Source: Mytilus californianus (taxonomy: Eukaryota > Mollusca > Bivalvia > Mytilida > Mytilidae). Taken from it: a DNA stretch of 64,000 bases. Shown here piece by piece: positions 22,701 through 34,700 of this stretch. A program made the position numbers and the translations under genes. The notes beneath the pieces are model-generated. The model did no database searches. It was not told where the DNA came from and was given only the letters and a program-made list of their open reading frames with translations. The stretch spans positions 95,547,285-95,611,284 of the forward strand of contig NW_026262734.1 in the NCBI RefSeq assembly GCF_021869535.1. Reading direction: 5' to 3'. Each line of letters opens with the position of its first letter. Position 1 is the stretch's first letter.

Positions 22701-25700
22701 TATGACATAAATTTCTGGTTTAGTATATAAAGGGCAAAATATGTCAGTGTAGCTACTAGAAATTGTTTCTAAGAGTTGTGCATGTAGTCAATTTAGACCA
22801 AAAACAAAAGCCTGTTTGCAAGATAACTTTTTACACCATGTACATTTCATATCATTGAAGTAGAAAACATGGACTCTCCATACCAGAGGTTGATAATAAA
22901 GTACATGTATTTTTTTTTTCTTATATCGAAATTTGCAATAGTTTCATCAAAAAGATAATAGTACATGTAAATTATCAATAACGGTTTGGTTACAAATTAC
23001 ATTGTAATCTGGTGCCTTCCTTTGCATTTCATGATGGTTTGAAATTAATTAAGATCAAACTCATTAAGCACTAGTCTGGTCTGTCTGAGGCTTCTGACAA
23101 AGGAAAGTTAGTGGTCAGTAATGAGGTTTCCTAGTCTGAAATAGATCATACATTTGTATCTAAGACTGGCATTCAAGACTGGGTTTTTATCTTATTACTT
23201 AAAATAGTGGTAGCTTCTGAGAGCATCAATGTTAATAGCACTTGATCTATAATTATAGTGTGTGATAACATTTTGTGAGGGAATTCGATGTTTGCTATAC
23301 CACAGTTCATTTCAACGCACTTTATGACAATACCACTACATGTATACCAATCAGAATGATTTTTTTTGCAGTGTTTTAAGAAATGATTTTACTTTGTATC
23401 CATGTATTAATAATGAAATATTTAATGTTTTAAAAGAGCGAATTTTTTGTATGAAGTCAATTATTATGTAGACTTTTGAAGCCTTACCTTTCTAAATTGC
23501 CTTAAATACGCAAATGAAAGATCCAAAAACTATACCGAAACAGAACGACATGTTTTTGTAATTATAGCAAAACTTTTGGTTGACAAATTTTTATTCGTTA
23601 TTGCAAAAAAGAACTTAAAATATCTGTCATGTTCTCCCTTCCCATTTTACCCATATTACTTATTATGATGTGGACCGGTCATTGAATCTTACACAATTTG
23701 AATGGATTAAAGTATCATTAGTTTACCTTCAAACTGTTTATTTTTAGTCCCCTACCGACGAAGCCGAAGGGGACTTTAGGTTTCCACTCTGGTTCTCTGT
23801 CTGTTTGTCTGTCTGTCCATCCGTCAGTCCGGCAAATCAGTTTTCCGTACTTTTTTTCTTCATGCTTGAAGATATTGATTTGATATGCGGTATATAGTTT
23901 CATCATGACAAATTACAGATTAGTTCGAATTTTGTTCCGGTCTGAAGATTTTGTCCAGAGTTATGGTCCTTGGACTTAGAAAATTCACTCAAATAATCAG
24001 TTTTACACACTTTTTTTCGTCATGCTTAAAGATATTGATTTGATAATTGATATGTAGTTTTATCATGACAAATTGCAGGTCAAGTTCTAATTTTGTTCTG
24101 GTCTGATGATTTTGTCCAGTGTAATGGTCCTTGGACTTAGAAAATTCTCTCAAATAATCAGTTTTTCACACTTTTTTCGTCATGCTTGAAGATATTGACT
24201 TGATATTTGTTATATAGTTTACACCATGACAAGTTAAAGATCAAGTTAGGATTTTGCTCCAGTACAATGAAATTTTAACCGGTAGGGGACTATGTATTGC
24301 CATGCAATACTCTCAGAATGCTTGTTTTCATACACATAAAATTGATTAAATCCAAACATGCATGAATGTGTACAGTAACTTACATGACCTTCAAACTGGA
24401 CATTGGACGAGTCCATATTATTTTTTATCAATGAAGCGAAAGGTAAGAATTGCCACTTCTTATATTTTCACAAAATTTTCCACATAAGATAAATTATTAT
24501 ACCCCACCCAAATTTTTTGCGAAGGGTATAATGTCTTTGACCCGTCTGTCCGTCTGTCTGTCCGTCTGTCTGTCCATCCGTCAGTCCGTCAGTCCTGTTT
24601 CTTGTCATCGCAACTCCTCTCAAACCACACAACAGAATTTCATGAAACCTTTTCAGATAATAAGGACATACTATGTATGATGTAGATGTGCATATCGACA
24701 GGAATTTACGAATCAATTTTTTCCCAGGAGTTACGCCCCTTTGAACTTACTTGCCCAATATACTACTGCAACCTTTTGTCATCGCAACTCCTCTGAAACC
24801 ACACCACAGAATTTCATGAAACTTTGTAGATAATAAGGACATACTATGTAGATGTGCATATTGACAGGAAATTACGATTCAATTTTTTTTCTAGGAGTTG
24901 CGTCCCTCTGAACTTATTTGCTTTAATGTACTACTGCAACAGTTTGTCATCGCAACTCCTCTGAAACCACACAACAGAATTTCATGAAACCTTTTTATAT
25001 AATGAGGACATACTATGTAGATGTGTATATCGATAGGAAATTACGATTCAATTTTTTTTCTAGGAGTTACGCCCCTTTGAACTTATTGGCTTCAATGTAC
25101 TTCTGCAACAGTTTGTCATCGCAACTCCTCTGAAACCACACAACAGAATTTCATGAAACTTTGTAGACAATAAGGACATACTATGTAGATGTGCATATTG
25201 ACAGGAAATTATGATTCTTTTTTTTCTTCTTACACTTATTTTATTTCTCCAATGAAAATGTAGGGATGTGGGGTATGTGAGCGCGCTCACTAAGGTTCTT
25301 TAATTTTTTAATAGATTATTCTGGAAAAAAAAGAGAAAATTTACAAATCAGATGTTTTATTCCATTAAACAAGTCATTTTTAGAAGAGAAATACCGAAAT
25401 ACATTTTATGCGCGGCTACCCCATGTAAATGTATTGTTTATCTTAACAAAAAAAAAACATTTTTCAGTCTCATTATAATGTGATAATTTCAATTAATCCC
25501 AAACATAAGTAGTCAGTAAACAAAGTCAAAATATGTCCAATCTGCCTATTTTTGGAATTTAAAATTCAATACGATCGTTTTAAGGTCAATTTCGTCTACC
25601 TCACAAAATCTTGTTAGGCACTATAGCAATGTTTAAAGTATTTTTTTTTGAAATAATATTTTCTAATCATGTCAATAAAAATAATGTTATTTTGATTTAT

Positions 25701-28700
25701 AACATGATTAATGAATATGATGATACATTTTGTAATTATTGAATCAGATTTTGGTAGGCCCTTTATAGCTTGCTGTTCGGTGTGAGCCAAGGCTCTGTGT
25801 TGAAGGCCGTACTTTGACCTATAATGGAAATACTTTTACAAATTGTGACTTGGATGGAGAGTTGTCTCATTGGCACTCATACCACATCTTCTTACATGTA
25901 TATCTATTAAGGTAATTACATCAAAATTATTGTTATTGTTATGTTGGCTAATAGGCGTTTTTTAATCAGAAGACTAGGATATTTACAAGTGGTCATGCTG
26001 ACATTTTTATATGAATAAAATCTATATACTTAATAGTCACCTAGCTTATCTCCAATGGATAAATTTATTAATGTTTCAGGAAAAGGGAAGTCCATTTTAT
26101 ATGTTTTAAGGCCAAAATTAAAATTAAGTTTGTTTCCCCTTACCCGACCGACCCTCTAAAAATCCGCCGACTGAAATAATTTTTTTCGAAAATCACGTTG
26201 TTGTTTTTTTTTTTTTTCGTTTTGCTCAAAAGTTCGTTTTTTAATTTCCTTTCCTTGAATGGTCCGTATTTTCCACATTCCGCGAAATCATTGTCGCCCG
26301 TGTGTTTGCAGCAAAGGGTAAACAACGTACGTATGCAAGGATACTGAAATTGGAATGGAATAATGTTTTAAATAAATGCATCCGAGCAATCTTAACTACT
26401 CTTCCATTCTAGCTACGCCTCCAATACCAAAATGTGTAGCGAGAATGGCAGAGTAGTTACAATTGCGCATCCGAGCTCACCCTTGAGCTTAAATGTTAGT
26501 CCCGGTGTTTCTGCCGTGTTTGTGGTAAATCCCTGAGTTCGCCTTTATCAGTGGTCGACTCAATAAGTTGTATATTGGCGTGCTATTTATGCTATTTTGT
26601 TTCATTTCGTATGTGATATTGGACCATACACTAGTTGTCTTTGGATAAAATAGTAGTTGATTTTTTTTCGAGCTCAGTATCATATTGTGTTGTGAAAAGT
26701 CGAGATGACTATACCAGCTAATGCTTTGATAAAAGTTCTTGTAAGTTCTTATGTCTTTTATAAGCTATAATGGGCTGATGATTAAATATGGTCACACATT
26801 CAGGGTTTTGTGAAATAAGATGCCAGTGTTTCATTATTATATTTTTAGTTTCAGTATAGATGGGTTGAATTTTGTTAACATTACTAGCGGTTGCTCTCGT
26901 TTCGCTGGGCAATGTGTTAGCAAGTTTTCCCTTTCTGTATTTTGTGTTTGATAAAAAAAATCATTGATTTCAGATATTTGATATCCTCGTTTGAGCTTCT
27001 TACTGTTTTTTTTAGATCAGTTTTGCTGCTTGTGTTTCTGAGATACCTCAATACTTCATCCTTGATAAATCCTTTCAATGAAAACACTTTTTGGGTGTGA
27101 GCAGTGTCTGTGCAGATATTGATATGTTTCAGTTGGTTTGATATTGGTTTTAATGTCTTGTATCATACTATGCCTTCGTTAAAGAATCTTTCTCCTTTGT
27201 ATAATTATGACAGTGTCTAAGAATATTGTTTCATTACAGGAAAATTCGTAGGTGAACTTCAACTATCATTATCATTTTGTTTCTCTGTGTTGAAAGCGTT
27301 GTAAAATGTGTTCAAGAATTAACAAACATTGTAAGGTCTGCTAACTCAGCGAATGCTGATCCACACATAGGCACGCCCAAGGTTTCATGGTAAAGTTTAT
27401 TGTTAAAAATAAATTCATAGTTTTCTAGAATAAGCCTTAAAAGGGGTAGTCATACTCGCTTGGATCACGGTTTGTGGCTTCTAGTATTTCCTTAAATGAA
27501 AAACAAGTGTACATATTTTTGGCATCGAATGTTACTAGGTAGCAGTCTCGTTGGGGTTTTATGTTTTCAATTGAATTAATAAAGCTATAAGAAAAATATA
27601 GAACCGTGTCTCAATTTATATGTGGTCTACTCTAAGTCACAAAGACATTGATATTTACAAACATTTTCTAGTCTGAAATTGTAAGGTCTTCTAGTCATGC
27701 ATAATACGTTATACAGTATGTTGTTTTAGTATCAATCAAGTTCAATTTGTTGTTTTTCTGTGTTTTCCTGTGTGTTAGATAAATTTCAGGGATTTTCTCT
27801 AAAAAAAAAAAAAAAAAAAAAAAAAGCCTACCTACCTACCCACTTCCAAAATGGTGGGTAGGGTAAGGGGAAACAAAGATATTTTTAATTGCGGCCTAAG
27901 AGGTAATGTTTTTATGAGAGTACTGGTTTCATTATGATTTCATGTATTTTGACTTGGATGGAGAGTTGTCTCATTGGCACTCATACCACATCTTCTTATA
28001 TCTATATACACTTATTTTTAATTTCAGATCAGTCTCTTGCTAATTTACAAACACATGTACAGCATATAACAAGTATATCAGAATGTACAGATGATACAAA
28101 GAAAATACAGGTACATTTTATATTGACAGTTTTGATTTCAAAGAAAACCACTGAGCTTACACCCTATTTGTCCTTCTTGAAATACGATCATGATATACTG
28201 TTTTCAAAAACAAACTTCTCAATTTACATGTGCATGTCTTACCGCTTCTTAGATTTAGAAATGGCTATTTAAGCACATCTGCTAGTTCAGGTAAATCATT
28301 CTGTATTATCATGATTATGAATCTTGCAGAGTGTAAAAAGATACTTCTCCTTCATGCTCTTAGTCAAAAGAAAGTCAACGACTATGTCACACATGAAACA
28401 TAAAATGGCATGTTTAAACTATATCAATATTCTAAAGATACGAAAAACTATGTAATCATTGTTTTACTCATTGTTGGAGGCCGTACGGTGACCTATAGTT
28501 GTTACTTTCTGTGTCATTTGGTCTCTTGTGGAGAGTTGTCTCATTGGCAATCATACCACATCTTCTTCTTTTTATTTTATTGATGAAAAAAATAACAGGT
28601 GAGCAAATTCAGGCTCTTATTCAGGCTCTTATGAGCCTCTTGTTATATATCCTCATGAGTAGGCATTTTCAGTATACTGAGAGTAAATTAGCCATGTTAA

Positions 28701-31700
28701 ATATGATTTTAGGTGAATTTTGGGACATCAGTATTAAAACTTAATAAGAAGAAATTCACAGAAACAACTATGTTTGGGGTCATGATAAATGATTCAAAGA
28801 AACTGCTGAAGTTCTGGCTAGACACTGGAGACTTCTTAAAAAACAGGTTACTATAATAATTATTATTTTAATATATTATCTTGACTAAGTTTAAGACTGT
28901 ACATTGTATGTTGACTGCTAGATAAATTAATTGTTTTTCTTTAAATGATTTCTGTTGCATTGACCCATCTCTTTATGTTCACAAAATAAATCCTGATAAT
29001 TGATAGAATGAATACAATAAAATTATGCTTTATCATTTTATTAGCTTAATAATAATCTTTATTATTAAGCTATCTATATTTATTAGCAGCAATTCCACAA
29101 CACAAGCCTGGCATCATAAACATAGAGAAATTTTCAAACTTTCTTCATTGACCAATAAATTCTGCTGCTTGTTTCCGATGTAAGTAGCATCTTCATCTTC
29201 CTGATATACATAACCTTATTCAATTCAGGAACTTTTTTTAACCATATACTAAAATTTACATACATACATGTATCACAATGAAGAAAACTAAGGGATTGTC
29301 AGGATGCCTAGAATCATAGGACCTTCAGGGATTGAACAAGTTTTATCTTCTCAAATCCCTGAGCCTGAAGATTGTGTTTTTAAAAATAAATTGTTGTGCG
29401 CACCAAGCTGTGACAATTTAGAAGTTGACACCTAATTTTTAGTCTTTTAACAAGAAACAAATTTTTAGGGCTCTAACGCCCTATATTGATCAGACTGTCT
29501 GTGCGTCCATCTATGCTTCCGACCATCTGTTACAAATCTTTGTCTGCTCTATAACACTGTAACTGTTACCCAGAACTCAATAAAATTTGGTATGCTGTTA
29601 GATTACCATGTCCAGTTGTGACATCCAGTGTCAGAATTTTCAAAATGGCCACCATGCTCAAGATGACTGCTAAAGCATGTAATGTCATTACAAATCCTGT
29701 CTGATATTTTGTGTATTATTATTTTCAATATTAGGAAGATAATACACTTGTATATAAAATTCAAAAATATTTTGGTCTCTTCTTTGGCAACTTAACAATT
29801 AAATGTTAAAAAAAATGTTAAGATGCAAAATATTATTTTTTGGTTTTTTATAGAGCAAATCTCATATCAATAAATTCCAGAATTCAAAATGGGATCTTCT
29901 GCAGTTACTGGCAGGTGGCTTATGAATTTCATGCTTGTTATAATCCAATGAGATGTATTAAAAACAGTATACATGCAGTGAGGTGAGGGATTTTGCTTTG
30001 TTTTGTAGGCCTCACTGTAAATTTGAGATGAAGAACAGCAATACAAGCGTTGTTCCTTTTCATTTTCCTGTACATGTACAGATTTTGTGTCATGAATATT
30101 TACCCCATATCCTTTCTTTTCAACTATATATAGTTTATATGTATCTGTGTGTGTTTTAGGGAAAGATATGTTGAAGAATCTTCTTCTAGTGGTGAGCAAT
30201 CAGAAGGAGAGGATGATTATTACAATGAGCCTGTCCAGAACATTGATAACCCTACAAATGAAGACAACCCCTTTGTTACACAGGTGTCACAAATTTTATC
30301 AGAAAGAGCTATCAGTATAAAACATTTGGATGTTCAACATGATGAAGACAATTTTTCTCAAGAATCAAAGGATGAAAGCACAACTGTTGAATCCACAAGG
30401 CTGAACACATGGAACAGAAGACAGTTGATGAAAAGTATTAGTACAAAGGCAATTGGATTAAAATTCCTAGACATATTTACTTTGAAAGATCCACCAAAAA
30501 GGTTCAAAGTCAGAGAAGCTGATGAAGACTTTGTTGAGAAAATGGCAAATGTAATGGTTGAAAAAAATTATGTAAGTGTTGATAATGCTCCAAATGTAAT
30601 TGGCCTTATTGACATAGATAAACTTGATTACAAAGAAGAAAACTTTTCGGAATATGAGATATATATATTGGATGGGAACCACAGTATTAAAGCACAAAAA
30701 GAGGCATACAGACGGACGAAAGACGCCCTGTTCAGGCATCGTGGAGTTTTGATATACTGTGGTTTAACAGAAAATGAAGCAATTCTGCTTGGAATCAGCA
30801 GAAATGAGGACACTGAATCATTTGTGAAGTTCTCTGATTATCAGAAGGTTGATGTACTGAGGCGTCGATTGTATTCCATGACAGACACACCAGCCCACGC
30901 TGATCCTCCAAAAGTTCCTAAAGAATTTAAGGATGTGTTTTCCACTCTACTTAACTTGCAAGGTGTAAGTAACAGTTAACTGGATGGATTTTTTAAACGT
31001 TGAAATTAGAAATATGTATGCATCTTGTTTATGTTCATGCAGAAAATCTTAATGGTCTATTTGACCAAACACAGTTGATATGAAAAATGTTAACAATTGA
31101 AGTAATCTGCCTAAAAAAAAACAATGTTCAAAATCAAGCCAAAACAAAATGAAAGTTTTAACAACAATATTATTATGGAAGTTAGAAATCTATTGCTGAC
31201 AGTTGAGATTTTGGTAAAATTGTTATTTTCTAGAAACTTCAAACATACAAAACTCTGAAACTCAATATTACATACAGGAGAGACAAAACTCTGCGTCAAC
31301 AGCTTATTTAACAAAAACAACAGCAATTAAAACAATTGTCCCAAGTTGAAGTTCAAAGTTTTGGTTAAGTACTATTTATGTCCAGAACATTTCTTTAGAG
31401 AGTATGAATCATGTGAATATAGAATTTTTTCTAAATAATTTATATAACTATCTACGTACCCCAGTCAGTAAACAATTCCTGTATACTGTCATACAAGTGA
31501 GAGGTTTAGCTAGCTTTAAAACCAGGTTCAATCCACCATTTTCTACATAAGAAAATGACTGTACCAAGTTAGGAATATGACAGTTGTTATCCACTTGTTT
31601 GGTGTGTTTGAGCTTTTGATTTTGCCATTTGATTAGGGACTTTCCTTTTTGAATTTTCCTCGGAGTTCAGTATTTTTGTGATTTTACTTTTTGTATATAT

Positions 31701-34700
31701 TATATGATTTTGTTTGCCTAATCTTACTTGTCTTATAGCACATTCTTTTAATGTTACAGAAACATATTTTTGATATTTGATAAGAAAAAAGATTAAGCAA
31801 TACCTGCCTGTGTCTGCTTTACCTAGGTATATTAAACATTTTGTGTTATAAAAGCCTAGTGAACATGGTGAACGTATAAAAAATAATAAACTGAAAACTT
31901 AAAATGTTTAAAAAAATTTTTGTTTTGTTTAAACAAAAATTGACCACTGAGGGCTGCTCCATTAAACAAACATGCATGCTACCCCGGGAAGGTTCTTTCA
32001 AAACGAGGTAAACATCTGTAGAGGCAAATTTAGAATTTCTTGTGCACTTTCACTGTATGGAAACACTCACCCATAGTTAAGATTTTGAAGTGCCTTCCCC
32101 ATGTATGTTTTTATGGAACAGACCTGAGAAAATGATGTATGAAATCAGTTGTAATTAACTGTAGTGACTGTTCTGTAATTTCACAGAAGAAAGCAGTAGA
32201 CAGCAAAAGCTTGCTAAGGTTCCTGGCAACTGGACTTTCCTCTAGATGCTATGATCTGTTTAAGAATATCTGCTTAAAAAGCACTGGAAAGATTCCAGCA
32301 TCCAAATTTGATGGAATAAAGGGTTTGAAGGAAGAAGATGCATTATTTTGTCTCAACAAACTCTCAAGTAGCAACCTTCAAAGAAAAGATTGGCAGGAAT
32401 TTTCCTGCTTGTGTCAAAGCAAGCAATCAAAGCCAAAAAAGGTATTTTAAAAACTTTTAGAATGTAGCTAATGCAGCATATTTTATGCATGATGTTTTAT
32501 TTCAGTAAACCTGTACTAGCAGTCTACAGAATTGCAGTGAAGATATTTTTATGTTACAGTTGGAACCACAACATTTTTCTCATCTACCATGTCTGCCTTT
32601 TTATTTTTGTCATATTGACATTTTTTTATTCATTTCTCAGGAACTGCCTTGGTGGTCTTATATTATCTTTTTTGCCTCTAAGCATGCTACGGAAGGTTGG
32701 GGTTCAATCCCTCCTCCAAAGACTATGTATTAGAATTCATAAAAATGCAGCTTCTCCTAAAAAATTTGTTTATCTTGAGAAATGTAAATTGAGGTTTTGA
32801 TGATTGCTGTGATTTTATTTTTTTGTGAATCAAGTTTGAAATTTAGGAATTCCAAAAAAATATCCTTTTGATTTAACTTCTCTTTTTTTTACATTTATTG
32901 TTTAAAAGAAAATATTCCCTTGACAAAAAGAAGGATATTTTTTTAGAAATTTTCATTGTAAGCATTGTTTAAAAGAGAGGCGAAAGATATTAAAGGGACA
33001 TTCAAACTTATAAGTCGAAAATAAACTTACAACACCATGGCAAAAAATGAAAAAGATCTAAAGACAAACAACAGTACACAAAACACAACATAGAAAACTT
33101 AAGACTGAGCAACACGAACCACACCAAAAACCGGGGTTGATCTCTAGTTCAGTAGGTCACATTCGGGGAAAAGAGGACAGGATTAGGGTTACAACATATC
33201 CGTTGTCATCTGTGAAACATAAATTCAATAATGGTAAAACCAACTCTTGATGGCATTCCTAAAATTTACGAAGGGATGATTTCAGCTTCACCACTTTGAA
33301 CTCTTGGTTTAATAGCTACCTTGTGAGCAGCAACCCTCTATCAAGGAAATCATGATAGGGAAATACAAACCCTGGAATATCGTATCAACTAGGAGATATA
33401 TGCTCCATATGTAGGCGCTGCTGGAATTTTGCTACATAGAAATGGAAAGTTCGCAAATTGAATTGTGTATGAATTATTGGTGTGGATATTATCTATGACA
33501 ATTTTTAGTTTATGTTTTGACTTTTTTTCAGTTGAGGAAAGATGTAACACTAAATATAAAGTTCCAAACTTTATACCCTGTGTACCCAGGTCTTTGTTGG
33601 CCAGAAACAACTGGCTGGGAATTACGTCTGGTTTCATTTCACTGATTGTAATAACAAACAGATTATTTTCACTGATAAAGAGATGAAAAAGCTGGTGTTT
33701 TGTAAGTTCTTAATTTATTTGTTAAATATGTTTTGTTTTTTAAAGATGAGTAGTTTTAAACGCTTTTCAAATGCTACTGTTTTTCAGGACAAAACCATAG
33801 CATATTGAGTCCTATAATGTGGTACAATTTTTCAATTGAAAAAAGGGTAAACTCCAAATATATCTCCTTTTATGCATATTCATTGAAAAAAATATTTTAA
33901 ACTTGGAATTAGAACTTAAAAGTTTTGTATAATTTTTTTTATTAGAATCATCTGTTGAAATAATACTTTCCTTCACTCCAAATACACACCATGCACACTG
34001 ACAAAAGATCTGAGATTGATATGTTTGTCCACTGTACACGCTGTAAGACAATCAAAGAACCATCAATCGAATGATTGGCCATTCAGATTTTATTCCAGTA
34101 TTATACTGTTATCATTTGTACTTACTATGTAAGATTTTTCTCTTCTGTTTCATGTCATAATTGCTTTATAATTAGCATTGAAATATAGATCTATGGCCTG
34201 AAGCATTGACATATAGATCTATGGCCTCTTTTAATGTGAAAAGATGCATAGAATTATCATTATCTATTGATTTCAGCATCAAAAAACAAGAGGCTTCCCA
34301 TATCTTCAACTCCAGACTTGAATGGTAAGTTTTATTAACAAGAATATACAATGAAAAGAGAAATTTCAAAAAAAAATTCAGTACTTGAATTTTCTTACAA
34401 TTCTATATTAACCCTTGAAAATTGAGATAATACTGATGGCTGAATTTTTATTCAGCTGAGATTTAAGGAAGTTGAGAGAATAGCGATAATTTGATATATC
34501 TTTGTATGCAATGGGCATTAATTTTTACCTTTGTTTGTCTGTAAGTCCGTCTGTACGTCTGTCCCAAAACTAGTTTCAGTTCTCTAACTTTAGTTTGCTT
34601 CAACCAAATGTTATAAAACTTATACACTGCTTATTACCACCAAACTCAGATCAAGTTTGAATTTGGGTGGCGTCACTTTCACAATTCTCGATTTTTTTTT

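Larger units (their letters stand above)
19794..28027 (+). other. Intron 1 (8.2 kb), repeat-filled
   Basis: Runs from GTACGT to a TTTTTAATTTCAG acceptor. It contains inverted repeats (20287-20527), three tandem arrays headed by TGTCCGTC (21905-25300), a family C repeat and the Penelope-like remnant. 22440-23740 shows no gene. There, TAAATTATCAATAACGGTTTGGTT occurs twice, at 22471 and 22968, as a direct repeat about 497 bp apart. Confidence 0.55.

Noticed and set aside
24450..24716. Open frames on both strands with SVCLSVCLS or DGQTDGQTDG runs
   Set aside because: They translate the CTGTCCGT microsatellite head of repeat family E.
30467..30813. Minus-strand frames of 90 and 61 codons
   Set aside because: They are shadows of exon 5, which is coding on the plus strand.
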